Shown: positions 42,070 to 51,124, numbered from the stretch's first letter. The stretch: 64,000 nucleotides of DNA from Paramicrobacterium humi (GCF_900105715.1 NZ_FNRY01000001.1:1240001-1304000); one strand, 5' to 3'. Notes: generated from the letters alone by a model not told the origin. A program made the numbers and translations.

Positions 42070-43040
42070 CTGTCGGGAAGCGCGAGCACGGCTTCGGCGA
42101 GAGTTCGGTCAGTGACGAGCCCGTTCATGAGTCCAGCTCGCGCGACTGCCCGCACAGCGGCAGCCTTACGCGCTCCAGCGGCAACAGCGAGAACGCGAGG
42201 GATCGCTCGGAGCTCCGCGGCCGTTGCGCAGATGCAGCGCTCGAGGAAGTCCGGCGCTGGTTCACTGCCGTCCTCGGCGAGCAGAACGCCCGAGATCTCG
42301 GCGACAACGCCACGGTCGAGGAGGCCCTGGCGGTCATCGGGATGGATCGACTCGTACAGTTGCGACTCCGGTGGCTGCCAGGAGCCTATTGACATCACCG
42401 CTGTCGTCACTTCACTGTAACGACTCAGTGCGCGTGCGATGTCGGGCTGTGAACGTAGTGCCTCTGCCGTTGTGGGATCGGCGAGAACAAGGGGCGCGTA
42501 GATCGGGTATGCCGACCCGCCCGAGGCTTGGACGAGCTTCCGCACGAGCTCGACCGGCGACTGGAAGATATTCATGCCAGCCGCACCGGTGAGCTGGACG
42601 ATTGTCATCGGCGGGAGACTGGGTAGCGACTCCGTCATCGAGCTGAGCGTTCGGCCCCACGCCATCCCGAGGACATCGCCAGGCCGAAGGGTCTCCGTCA
42701 GAAGCTCGCCCGCGGCCTTGCCGACTTGGTCCCGCACATGCGTGTCGTCGCCATAAGCCTCGATGACTCTCGCTTCGTCGATTCCCAACTTCGCCGCGAC
42801 ACGAGCGGACAAGTCTTCGTCAACGAGGCCTTCATCATTGATCGAGATCGTGATCAGACCGAGTGAACGCGCTTGTTCGATGAGTCGAGCGACCTTGAAG
42901 CGCGAGATCTGCAATTCGTCCGCGATTTCAACTTTGCTGTGGTCTTCAAGGTAGAACTTTCGGGCCACGACGAGCGCCATCGCCCGCTCGCTCGTGGGAA
43001 GCGGCGCCGAAATCGCCGTCGAGCTGTCTTTGGCAGGCAT
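42066..43040 (-). CDS. SorC-family sugar-binding transcriptional regulator
   Basis: A 324-residue regulator. The N-terminal helix-turn-helix is SKVEIADELQISRFKVARLIEQARSLGLI; the C-terminal SorC/DeoR sugar-phosphate domain has GDVLGMAWGRTLSSM and VGVxx-type motifs ending SGVLLAEDG. SorC proteins bind phosphorylated intermediates of the pathway they control. The ATG at 43040 follows GGGAGA. It is convergent with the epimerase gene (four-base overlap) and divergent from the permease gene, so it can govern both arms of the cluster. Confidence 0.85.
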   Translation of the reverse strand: MPAKDSSTAISAPLPTSERAMALVVARKFYLEDHSKVEIADELQISRFKVARLIEQARSLGLITISINDEGLVDEDLSARVAAKLGIDEARVIEAYGDDTHVRDQVGKAAGELLTETLRPGDVLGMAWGRTLSSMTESLPSLPPMTIVQLTGAAGMNIFQSPVELVRKLVQASGGSAYPIYAPLVLADPTTAEALRSQPDIARALSRYSEVTTAVMSIGSWQPPESQLYESIHPDDRQGLLDRGVVAEISGVLLAEDGSEPAPDFLERCICATAAELRAIPRVLAVAAGARKAAAVRAVARAGLMNGLVTDRTLAEAVLALPDS

Positions 43041-43080
43041 TCTCTCCCGATTTCTCACTGCTGGTTGCGGTTGCCGTAGA

Positions 43081-43120
43081 TTGACTCTAGTATCAAATCA
43101 TTCGAGCGCGGTAGTCGCTC
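43081..43120. promoter_or_regulatory. Two palindromes in the sorC/permease intergenic region
   Basis: TTGA-CT-CTAG-TA-TCAA (43081-43096) is a 16-base palindrome, and GAGCG (43104-43108) with CGCTC (43116-43120) flanks seven bases. Both lie between divergent promoters and are candidate SorC operators. Confidence 0.55.
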
Positions 43121-43160
43121 AAACGAGCAAAATCCTGAGTTCTTGCGAGGAGGCACGAGC

Positions 43161-44156
43161 GTGCGAAGGCGAATACCCAATGAAGTCGGAATCGCCGCAG
43201 TCGTGGTGATCGTCGCGATCGTCCTGAGCATCATGTCGCCGACCTTCCGGACGATCAGCAACGTCGAGATCCTGCTCCTCAACGGGGCCGTTATCGCCTT
43301 CCTCGCGCTAGGTCAGACGTTCGTTCTTCTCACGGGAGGCATCGACCTCTCAACTGGCTCGAATATCGCTCTCACCGGAATGGTCGCAGCTCTGGCGATG
43401 CAGGCTGGCTTGCCCTGGTATGTGGCGGTTCTCGCTGCAGTAGCGATCGGGTTGCTCGTGGGCACTTTCAACGGCGCCGTCGTGTACTACCTCAAGCTCC
43501 CGCCGTTCATCGTCACCTTCGCGACCTTCGGTGTGGCCGCCAGCATCCCGCTCATCCTCACTGGGGCAAACTCCGTCCCTGTGCGCGATCCGTTCTTTGC
43601 CATCATCGGACGCGGCGCCCTCTTCGGAATCCCTATGCCGGTTGTGCTGGTTATCCTCGCGGTCATCATCTTCGCAATCGTCCTTCGATACACCGCGACA
43701 GGTGTGCATTTCTATGCCGTGGGCGGCAACGCTGAGACCAGTCGACTTGCAGGCGTGCGGAGTGGACGCGTCATCATGCTCGCGTATGCGATGAGCGGTC
43801 TCTGCTCCGCATTCGGGGGCCTCATCACCACGAGTCGTCTTATGGTGGGCTACCCGAGCGCAGGCTCAGGCAATGAGCTCTTCTACTCGATCGCCGCCGC
43901 AGTCGTCGGGGGCGTGAGCCTGTTCGGCGGAATCGGCTCGATCGGCGGTGCCCTCCTAGGCGCGGTGCTGATCGCAACCGTCTCCAACGGTATGAACGTA
44001 ATCGGGGTCGAGAGCTACTGGCAACCCCTCGTCATCGGCGTGATCATCCTCGTCGGCGTCATTCTCGACACGCACCGGCGCCAGCTGTCGCTTCGTGAAC
44101 TCGTCAAGCGCATGAGCGGCGCTAGATCAAAGCAGCTTCAGACCGTCAGTGACTAG
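43161..44156 (+). CDS. ABC sugar transporter permease (RbsC-type)
   Basis: A 331-residue integral membrane permease with about eight to ten helices. LNGAVIAFLALGQTFVLLTGGIDLSTGSNIALTGM and GNAETSRLAGVRSGRVIMLAYAMSGLCSAFGGLI are signatures of the ribose/galactose/autoinducer-2 permease family. The GTG start at 43161 follows GAGGAGG. It is the first gene of the importer operon, with the binding protein 35 bases downstream. Confidence 0.9.
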   Translation: MRRRIPNEVGIAAVVVIVAIVLSIMSPTFRTISNVEILLLNGAVIAFLALGQTFVLLTGGIDLSTGSNIALTGMVAALAMQAGLPWYVAVLAAVAIGLLVGTFNGAVVYYLKLPPFIVTFATFGVAASIPLILTGANSVPVRDPFFAIIGRGALFGIPMPVVLVILAVIIFAIVLRYTATGVHFYAVGGNAETSRLAGVRSGRVIMLAYAMSGLCSAFGGLITTSRLMVGYPSAGSGNELFYSIAAAVVGGVSLFGGIGSIGGALLGAVLIATVSNGMNVIGVESYWQPLVIGVIILVGVILDTHRRQLSLRELVKRMSGARSKQLQTVSD

Positions 44157-44191
44157 AAACCCCCACCACCAGAGAAACCAGGAGAACAGCA

Positions 44192-45190
44192 ATGCAACGA
44201 CGCACTCCCCTTCTCGCGGCGCTCGCCGCGGGAGCACTTCTGCTCACCGGATGTAGCGGAGCACTCGACACCGGCACGGGTTCAGCGCCGGATGAGACCG
44301 CAGGAACAATCTCGCGTCCCGAAGCCTGCGACGCAGAGAACCCGTTCCTCGCCGTCGCCCTCCCCAACCTGACCAACCCCTACTACGTCGCCATGAAGAA
44401 GGGCTTCGAGGCTGAAGGCGAGAAACAGGGCTTCAAGGTTGAGGTTCAGATCGCCAACGACGACGACGCTCAGCAACTGTCGCAAGTGCAATCCATGCTG
44501 CAGAAGAAGCCCTGCGCGCTGGCGCTCAACGCGGTGAAATCTGAGCCCGGCGCAGCCATTGTCAAGGCCGCGAACGAGGCGGGTGTTCCCGTCTTCACGG
44601 TCAACGTCACCATCTCTGAGGAAGCGCTCAAGGCGCAGAACGCCTCGATCGTGCAGTACCTTGGCGCCGACAACTACGCCGGTGGAAAGCAGATGGCCGA
44701 AATGGCGCTGAAGGACCTCGGCGACGATGCAGACATGCAGATCGGGTTCGTGAGCGAGCCGGACGAGGTTCCTGTGCTCGAGCGGGACAAGGGCTTCGAG
44801 GAGACGATCGCCGCAGACACGAACGCGAAGGTTGTCGCGAAGGTCGACGGCAACGTCAAGCCTGACGACAGCCTTCGGGTGACCACGGAAATGATGTCGG
44901 GCAACCCGGACATCAACCTCATCTTCGCAAGTACCGGACCCGCTACCTACGGGGCGCTCCAGGCCCTCAAGGGAAACGACAAGGTCACGGTGTACGGCTT
45001 CTGCGCAGCGGAGGAGCCTCTCACGGACCAGTACGCCGGTTGCGTCGCCCAGGAGCCGGAGTCCTACGGCGAGCAGGTCGTACAGCAGGTGAAGGGCTGG
45101 CTCGACGGCGACACCCCGGAGAAGGAGATTCTGCTTCCGCTGAAGCAGTTCGTTTCCGGTGAGACGCCTGCGCCGGGCGAAGTCGGTTAG
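44192..45190 (+). CDS. ABC sugar transporter substrate-binding lipoprotein (RbsB-type)
   Basis: A 332-residue periplasmic-binding-protein-like lipoprotein. The lipobox LLTGC (Cys21) anchors it outside the membrane. FLAVALPNLTNPYYVAMKKGFEAEGEKQGF and the hinge region around IVQYLGADNYAGGKQMAEMAL are type-1 ribose-binding features. It captures the sugar for the permease. The start follows an AGGAGA site. It may be the best entry point for finding the substrate experimentally. Confidence 0.9.
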   Translation: MQRRTPLLAALAAGALLLTGCSGALDTGTGSAPDETAGTISRPEACDAENPFLAVALPNLTNPYYVAMKKGFEAEGEKQGFKVEVQIANDDDAQQLSQVQSMLQKKPCALALNAVKSEPGAAIVKAANEAGVPVFTVNVTISEEALKAQNASIVQYLGADNYAGGKQMAEMALKDLGDDADMQIGFVSEPDEVPVLERDKGFEETIAADTNAKVVAKVDGNVKPDDSLRVTTEMMSGNPDINLIFASTGPATYGALQALKGNDKVTVYGFCAAEEPLTDQYAGCVAQEPESYGEQVVQQVKGWLDGDTPEKEILLPLKQFVSGETPAPGEVG

Positions 45191-45220
45191 TCCGGTTCGA
45201 AGAGTTAAGGAGGAGCGGTG

Positions 45221-46747
45221 ATGGAGACGGTCGGGGACGCGGGACTCGATGTTCGCGATGTTGTGAAGAGCTACACGGGAACGACCGTGCTCAAGGGCGT
45301 CTCCATCGCCGTCCGCCCCGGCGAGGTCGTAGGATTCGTCGGGCACAACGGAGCGGGCAAGTCGACGCTTATGCGTGTCATCTCTGGCGCTACGAAGCCT
45401 GATTCTGGCACCGTTGCCATTGACGGCGTCGACGTCCCCCAAGGGTCCCCCACAAGCGCCATCGACGCCGGAATTGCGACGGTGTACCAGGAGCTCTCGT
45501 TGCTCCCAAATCTCACAGTCGCGCAGAACGTGTTCCTCGGAGCCGAGAGGACGGCATCAGGCTTCCTGAAGAAGCAGGAGATGAGGGAGCAGGCGGCCGC
45601 GCTCGTGAAGAAGTTCGGTCTAAGCGTTGACGTCGAACGCAAGGTCCGTGATTACCCCGTCGCTACCCGGCAATTGCTCGAGATCGCGATCGCGACGTTC
45701 CGGAAGGCGCGTTATCTGCTTCTCGATGAGCCGACCACGAGCTTGGAGGGCCGCCAGGTCGACAACTTCCTCGAGACCGTGCGGGGCCTCGCCGCAAATG
45801 GCCTCGGCATCGTGCTCGTAAATCACAAACTGGACGAGCTCTACGCCGTCGCGTCGCGCATCGTCGCGCTTGTGGACGGTGAGATCCGCATCGATTCACC
45901 GATCGGCGACGTGAGCCGAGACGATGTCGTGCGCGCGATCGCCGGCGAAGAAGCGGTCACGGGGCGCGAGACGCACGGCTCTTCCGCCGACGGCAAGCGT
46001 GAAGAAGAGGTCGAGTCTGCGGATGTGGTCGTGCGCATTCGCGACTTGCGATCCCCTGTGCTCAAGGGAGTGACGTGTGAAGCGCGCGCGGGACGCGTCC
46101 TCGGCATCTATGGACTCATCGGCTCCGGGCGCACGGAGCTGCTGCGCTCGTTGATCGGCGCCGACAAAATGGATAGCGGACAGATTGAGCTCTTCGGTTC
46201 GGCCTATCGGCCTACGACGCCGCTCGAGGCGAGTAAGAGGGGCGTCGTCTACGTGACCGAGGAGCGAAAGCAAGACGGCATCGTGCCGCAACTCGACTCC
46301 ACCATCAACACGATGCTGCCGGTGCTCAAACAGTCCTACCGTTGGGGGCTGCTTGACCGAAACAGGCTCTCGAAGCGCGCGGACGAGTTCATGACAACCC
46401 TCCGAGTGCGCGGCGATAAGCAGGCGCCGATCGCCAGTCTGTCCGGCGGTAACCAGCAGAAGGTGCTGCTCGCCCGGGCTCTCGCCCAGCAGCCCCGCGT
46501 GCTGCTTCTCGACGAGCCGACGAAGGGCGTCGACCTGGGTGTCAAGGCGGAGATCCATCGCATGATCCGTCGACTCGCGCACGAAGATGGGCTCACCGTG
46601 ATTCTCGTCTCGAGCGAGGAAGAGGAGATCTGCGACGTCGCCGACGACGTGATCGTCATGAGCCACGGCCGTGCAGACGGCGAACTCCTTGACCCCGCGA
46701 CCCTCACTGCCGCATCGCTGCGCCAGGCCGCCTGGGAAGCGGCGTGA
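45221..46747 (+). CDS. ABC sugar transporter ATP-binding protein (RbsA-type)
   Basis: A 508-residue protein with two fused ABC domains. Domain 1: Walker A GHNGAGKST, a degenerate signature (VATRQLLEIA), Walker B LLLDEPTTS. Domain 2: GLIGSGRTEL, signature LSGGNQQK, Walker B LLLDEPTKG. The asymmetric arrangement is normal for RbsA-type proteins, where only one site is fully active. ATG at 45221 is preferred over the adjacent GTG at 45218 because AAGGAGG is seven bases before it. Confidence 0.9.
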   Translation: METVGDAGLDVRDVVKSYTGTTVLKGVSIAVRPGEVVGFVGHNGAGKSTLMRVISGATKPDSGTVAIDGVDVPQGSPTSAIDAGIATVYQELSLLPNLTVAQNVFLGAERTASGFLKKQEMREQAAALVKKFGLSVDVERKVRDYPVATRQLLEIAIATFRKARYLLLDEPTTSLEGRQVDNFLETVRGLAANGLGIVLVNHKLDELYAVASRIVALVDGEIRIDSPIGDVSRDDVVRAIAGEEAVTGRETHGSSADGKREEEVESADVVVRIRDLRSPVLKGVTCEARAGRVLGIYGLIGSGRTELLRSLIGADKMDSGQIELFGSAYRPTTPLEASKRGVVYVTEERKQDGIVPQLDSTINTMLPVLKQSYRWGLLDRNRLSKRADEFMTTLRVRGDKQAPIASLSGGNQQKVLLARALAQQPRVLLLDEPTKGVDLGVKAEIHRMIRRLAHEDGLTVILVSSEEEEICDVADDVIVMSHGRADGELLDPATLTAASLRQAAWEAA

Positions 46748-46795
46748 CGCGGCATCCGATGTCACCGTCTTCTACAAGAGAGGCCCGAACGCCCC

Positions 46796-47437
46796 ATGAC
46801 TGATTCGATTCTGGATGCCGCCAAGGACGTCGTGCGAACGGAGGCCGCCGGCGTGCTCGCGGTCGCCGACCAACTCGACGCATCCTTCCTTGAAGTCGCC
46901 GACACGCTCTATGCCTGCACGGGCAAGGTCTTCGTCGTCGGCTCCGGCACCTCGGGCGCCATTGCGCGCCGGATGGCGCACTTGCTTGCCGTGTGCGGTA
47001 CGCCGGCGGTCTTCATCCACCCCATGGACGCGCTGCATGGCACCATGGGGGCGTTGAGTGAGGGGGACATACTCATCTCGATATCTCGCGGCGGGGAGTC
47101 CGACGAGATCAACGAACTCTCTGTGCGCGCACAGAAGCGCGGCGTGCGGGTCATCGCTCTCACCGCGGTTCCCGGCTCGACGCTTGGCCAGCTCGCCGAC
47201 ATCGTCGTCGTGCTCGAAACCAATGAGGGTGGTGACCCGGGCGGGATGATCGCGATGGGCAGCACGCTCGTGACGGCCGTGTGGGGCGACGCTCTGGCGA
47301 CCGTCCTCATGCGGCGCCGTCAGTACGGCTGGGACGCCGTGCTCGAGACGCACCCCGCTGGGGCGGTGGGACATACTGAAGTATTGCCGCAGAACCTCGA
47401 AGGACTCGGCGAGACGCCTTCAGCTACGGCAGGTTGA
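46796..47437 (+). CDS. SIS-domain sugar-phosphate isomerase 2
   Basis: A 213-residue paralogue of the SIS protein at 39270, sharing GSGTSG (49-54), MDALHGTMGAL, SRGGESDE (97-104), DPGGMIAMGSTLV and WGDALA. It lies last in the importer operon. Having two similar isomerases in one cluster suggests two successive steps or a heteromeric enzyme. KpsF-like (aldose/ketose) or PHI-like (2-ketose/3-ketose) chemistry are the alternatives. Its 3' end overlaps the convergent thioesterase gene by 14 bases. Confidence 0.8.
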   Translation: MTDSILDAAKDVVRTEAAGVLAVADQLDASFLEVADTLYACTGKVFVVGSGTSGAIARRMAHLLAVCGTPAVFIHPMDALHGTMGALSEGDILISISRGGESDEINELSVRAQKRGVRVIALTAVPGSTLGQLADIVVVLETNEGGDPGGMIAMGSTLVTAVWGDALATVLMRRRQYGWDAVLETHPAGAVGHTEVLPQNLEGLGETPSATAG

Positions 47438-47882
47438 TCGAGCCCGTCTGCGGATGCTCTGTCGGCATCCGATCGCGGTTGTAGGTGATCGACGAGTAGC
47501 CGTGCGGCGCGGGCCGGCCGTCATCGCCGATGTTCACGAACACGATCTTCTCGATCGTGAGGATCGTCTTGCGTGTGATCATGTTGCGCACGACGGCGCG
47601 CATCGTGAGCGACGTGCGCCCGAAGTGCGTTGCGACGAGGCCCATCTCGACCAGGTCGCCCTGCCGAGCGGACGCCTCGAAGCTGATCTCCGAGATGAAC
47701 TTCGTGACGACGTGGTAGTTGCCGAGCTGCACGATCGCGTAGATCGCGGCCTCCTCGTCGATCCACTTGAGCAGGCTGCCGCCGAAGAGCGAGCCGTTCG
47801 GGTTCAGATCCTCGGGCTTGATCCACTTGCGCGTGTGGAAGTTGATCTCGTCATCGCTCAGCGGGTTCGGCTTCTTCTTCAT
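47424..47882 (-). CDS. Acyl-CoA thioesterase (hotdog fold, YciA-like)
   Basis: A 152-residue hotdog protein: NPNGSLFGGSLLKWIDEEAAIYA carries the conserved Asp/Glu pair of the YciA/BACH thioesterases, and SFEASARQGDLVEMGLVATHFGRTSLTM is the second half. It hydrolyses acyl-CoA to free acid and CoA in the cytoplasm. It is unrelated to the sugar cluster with which its end overlaps. Confidence 0.85.
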   Translation of the reverse strand: MKKKPNPLSDDEINFHTRKWIKPEDLNPNGSLFGGSLLKWIDEEAAIYAIVQLGNYHVVTKFISEISFEASARQGDLVEMGLVATHFGRTSLTMRAVVRNMITRKTILTIEKIVFVNIGDDGRPAPHGYSSITYNRDRMPTEHPQTGSINLP

Positions 47883-47918
47883 GGCGGTTCCAGCGTATGC
47901 CGCCGAGCTGGGCCGCGG

Positions 47919-48656
47919 CTACGCGCGCGGGCTCTGTTCGAGCTCGCGCGCGAGCATCGTGGCGCCCGCGACAGCGGCGGGCATCACCGCGATCGCGCCG
48001 AGCGGCACGAGAAAGCACGCCTGCGTCGCGACGCCGAATCCGAGCACGCGCCAGCGGCGTGAACTCAGCAGCTGCCGGCGCGCCGCGAGCGGCAGCCCGT
48101 GCGCCTCGAACGCGCGCGAGGTCAGCTCGCGCGCCAGCAGCCGCGCCGTCAGCAGAAAGCCGAGCACGGCCGCCACCGTCGAGCCGACCACGGGAATGAG
48201 GCCGATCAGGAACATGGCGATCGCGGTCAGGATGCCGAGGGCGAGCAGCTGCAGGGCGTCGATGATGCCGCGCCAGAAGCCGCCGCCGGACTCCGCCGCG
48301 CCGGAACCGAGCTGCGCGTCGACGGCGCGAGAGATCCTCTCGTAGAACGGCTCCCCGATCGCGAGCGTGAGCGCCGTGAAGGTCACGGCGGCGAGCACGA
48401 GCGCCGCGGCGAAGACCACCACGGCGAGGGCGACGCGCAGCGCTTCGCGCCAGGCCTCGTCCCAGCCGTCCGCGAACGGCGTCGCCCACTCCACGAGCCC
48501 CGGCAGACTCAGCCCGAGCGCGACGAGCGCGCCGGCGAGCAGCACGAAGGCGATCGCGGCGGGCACAAGACCCGCCCACATGACGCCGGGCCGGGTGCGC
48601 CAGAAGGCGAACCCGCGGCCAAGGGTCCGCACGCCAGTCGCGAACTCACGCAGCAT
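47919..48656 (-). CDS. EI24-domain membrane protein (CysZ-like)
   Basis: A 245-residue protein with about four long hydrophobic segments: it opens EFATGVRTLGRGFAFWRTRPGVMWAGLVP, then IGEPFYERISRAVD and FLIGLIPVVGSTVAAVLGFLLTARLLARELTSRAFEAHGL, matching the EI24/CysZ family. CysZ is a sulfate channel in enterobacteria, but most actinobacterial members are uncharacterised. It precedes the thioesterase by 36 bases on the same strand. Confidence 0.82.
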   Translation of the reverse strand: MLREFATGVRTLGRGFAFWRTRPGVMWAGLVPAAIAFVLLAGALVALGLSLPGLVEWATPFADGWDEAWREALRVALAVVVFAAALVLAAVTFTALTLAIGEPFYERISRAVDAQLGSGAAESGGGFWRGIIDALQLLALGILTAIAMFLIGLIPVVGSTVAAVLGFLLTARLLARELTSRAFEAHGLPLAARRQLLSSRRWRVLGFGVATQACFLVPLGAIAVMPAAVAGATMLARELEQSPRA

Positions 48657-48818
48657 CGCCCCAGTCTATGGGTGAGTCAGGCACGCTCGCGGCTACCACC
48701 GGGGTAGCGTCCCCGGGGCGAAAGATCCCTCGCGGGTATGTGTCGGCGCCGACCGCTTCCCCAATAAGGTCTTCCACGACGGCACCGTTTCCCGCCGCAC
48801 ACGAAAGGCAACTCTCAC

Positions 48819-49589
48819 ATGAACCTCCGCACCACCGGCGCCGCCGCATCCGTCATTCTCTGCGCCAGCCTGCTCACCGCCTGCTCCGCGATCAACCCGG
48901 GCGCGCGCGCGACCGACGAGCGCGAGATCGGCGACGTCACCGCCGTGGAACTCGACACCTCGGGCGACCTCGTGGTCACCCTGGGCGATGAGCCCTCGCT
49001 CACCATCACCGCGGGCGACAGAATCATTGACGACCTCACGTCCGAGACCGACGGCGGCGTGCTGCGCCTCGGCCGCAAATCGTGGGGGCCAGGCACGGTC
49101 GGGCCCATCCGCTACGAACTCACCGTGCCGAAGCTCGAAGGCGTGACGATTTCGGGATCGGGCGACGTCGACGCCGACTTCTCGGGGGCGGATGCCGTCA
49201 AGCTGGCGATCCGCGGATCCGGAGACATCCACGCCACGAACATCGACGCGACCTCGCTGACGATCACGCTGGAGGGCTCCGGCGACATCACGGTCGACGG
49301 TCTAGCGGCGGATGATGTGACCGCTCATATCGAGGGTTCGGGCAACATCACCCTCTCGGGCGAGGCGACCGAGCAGTCCCTCACGATCGAGGGCGCCGGC
49401 GACTACGACGCCGAAGAACTCAAGACTGTCGACACGATCGTGCGCATCGAGGGCTCGGGTGACGTCGATGTGTTCGCGACCGGCACCCTGACCGCGAACA
49501 TCGACGGCAGCGGATCCATCCGCTACTCCGGCGACCCGCGCGTCGACAAGAGCATCGATGGCGCCGGCGAGGTCGTGCCGGCGGGGTGA
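48819..49589 (+). CDS. GIN-domain (DUF2807) lipoprotein
   Basis: A 256-residue secreted protein. The signal ends in the lipobox LLTAC (Cys about 22). The remainder is a parallel-beta, solenoid-like DUF2807/GIN domain with about eight recurrences of G-S-G-D or E-G-S-G-D/N. It stays attached to the outer face of the membrane. The function of this widespread family is unknown. It has its own promoter region of about 160 bases and no cotranscribed neighbour. Confidence 0.85.
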   Translation: MNLRTTGAAASVILCASLLTACSAINPGARATDEREIGDVTAVELDTSGDLVVTLGDEPSLTITAGDRIIDDLTSETDGGVLRLGRKSWGPGTVGPIRYELTVPKLEGVTISGSGDVDADFSGADAVKLAIRGSGDIHATNIDATSLTITLEGSGDITVDGLAADDVTAHIEGSGNITLSGEATEQSLTIEGAGDYDAEELKTVDTIVRIEGSGDVDVFATGTLTANIDGSGSIRYSGDPRVDKSIDGAGEVVPAG

Positions 49590-49767
49590 CCGGTGGTCTG
49601 CAGCTGGCGCCTGCGAAAGGCGTTCCCTCTCGGTTGGGGTGGCGGAGCTGCGACAGGTCGCAGTTCCATCGCTAGCCTGAAGTTGTGAGTTCGGGTGCTC
49701 GTGCGCCGAATCCCCGAGTAGCGCACGAGACTCTCGTGTTTAGGAGCAATAAACCTTACTGCGCGTG

Positions 49768-49785
49768 CCACAATAAGCATTGTGG
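49768..49785 (+). promoter_or_regulatory. Palindrome overlapping the fic start
   Basis: CCACAAT (49768-49774) and ATTGTGG (49779-49785) are perfect arms around AAGC. The second arm contains the GTG start codon (49782), so a protein bound here would block transcription start or a leaderless message. Confidence 0.5.
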
Positions 49786-50996
49786 ACACTGAAGCAGAAA
49801 GGTCCGGCGCCAGATGGCCCTCTCACGCCGCAGAGACCCTGCCATGGCGTCAACGGGTGCGTGGAGGTACGCGCGAGGACCGGATGATGACCTCTGTCGA
49901 CGCATCCATCCCGCCCTTGATCGCACGGCTCGACTTCATCCCATCGGCGAGGACGATCGTTGCCGCCGAGGATGCACTGCTTGCCGTCGCACAAGCCGAT
50001 ACAGACGCAGAAGGGCACTCGGCGGCTCTTAGTCGGTTCATGATGCGGACGGAGTCCGTGGCGTCATCGAAGATCGAGCGGATTACGGCCGACGCGTCTG
50101 ACTACGCGAAGGCGCTGGTTGGCAACCGGTCGAATTCATCAGCAACGAGCATGGTCGCCGCAAGTGCAGCGCTGCATAGCCTCGTTACCGGAGTTGGTGA
50201 TCGCGGCGCGTTCGCACTCGACGATCTGATCGCGGCCCACCACGCGCTGATGAAGAACGACGCGCATGAAGCTGACTACGCGGGTCGAATGCGGGACATT
50301 CAAAACTGGATAGGTGGCAGCGATCATTCCCCACGCGAAGCGCTCCACGTGCCGCCTGCACCTGAGCGAGTGACGACACTCATGGAGGACCTGATTGATT
50401 ACCTCAACCGGGACGACGTCCCCGTAATGGTGCAGGCCGCGATCGGGCACGCGCAGTTCGAGTCAATCCACCCCTTCACGGATGGCAACGGCAGAATTGG
50501 ACGTGCGCTTGTGTCCGCGGTGCTTCGGCGTCGCGGCGTCACACGTAATGCGGTAGTTCCTCTTGCTAGTGGTCTGCTGGCCAAGCGCGAAGACTACTTC
50601 GCAGCTCTTGGCAGGTACCGCCAGGGGCACCCATCGACACTCATTGATCTCTTCTCGCAATCAGCGCGTGCCGCTGCGGTCTGCTCGCGAAGCTCCATTG
50701 CTCGTATCAAGGCGCTGCCTGAAGAATGGGCAGCGGAGTTGCGCCCGCGAGCCGGGTCCTCCGTTGCCGCTCTGATCCCCGCTTTTTACGATCACCCCGT
50801 AATGACTGCGACCGAGATCGAAAAGCACTCGGGGTCGTCCGAGCAGCAGGCCTATAAGGCCGTCAACAAGCTTGCGGCGGCGGGCTTCATTCAGGAGGTC
50901 ACAGGGCGCAAGCGCGACCGTGTGTGGGTGGCATCAGAGCTGCTGGCTGAACTCGATGAGCTCGATCGGCGCATCCGGAATGCGATGGATGACTGA
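49782..50996 (+). CDS. Fic-family AMP/phospho-transferase with C-terminal winged helix
   Basis: A 404-residue Fic protein. The active-site loop HPFTDGNGRIGR (230-241) is complete. An N-terminal helix has SSKIER (95-100) in the position of the inhibitory (S/T)-x-x-x-E-(G/N) motif, with Arg in the last place. A C-terminal winged-helix domain (about 320-385) is usual for class-II bacterial Fic proteins. It probably modifies a protein target with AMP or a related group, self-limited by the inhibitory glutamate. The GTG at 49782 is supported by the conserved WPSHAAETLPWRQ lead-in typical of the family. Confidence 0.85.
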   Translation: MDTEAERSGARWPSHAAETLPWRQRVRGGTREDRMMTSVDASIPPLIARLDFIPSARTIVAAEDALLAVAQADTDAEGHSAALSRFMMRTESVASSKIERITADASDYAKALVGNRSNSSATSMVAASAALHSLVTGVGDRGAFALDDLIAAHHALMKNDAHEADYAGRMRDIQNWIGGSDHSPREALHVPPAPERVTTLMEDLIDYLNRDDVPVMVQAAIGHAQFESIHPFTDGNGRIGRALVSAVLRRRGVTRNAVVPLASGLLAKREDYFAALGRYRQGHPSTLIDLFSQSARAAAVCSRSSIARIKALPEEWAAELRPRAGSSVAALIPAFYDHPVMTATEIEKHSGSSEQQAYKAVNKLAAAGFIQEVTGRKRDRVWVASELLAELDELDRRIRNAMDD

Positions 50997-51124
50997 ATTT
51001 GCATGAGATCAGATGTTTATCTGAGCTCAACCATCGCGGACTGTTGTGGGCCTGCAACCGGTGAGTGATTGCTGCTCAAAGCGAGTGCTGCAGCTGTCCC
51101 CGGCGATGGGCTCGATGCCGAGCG

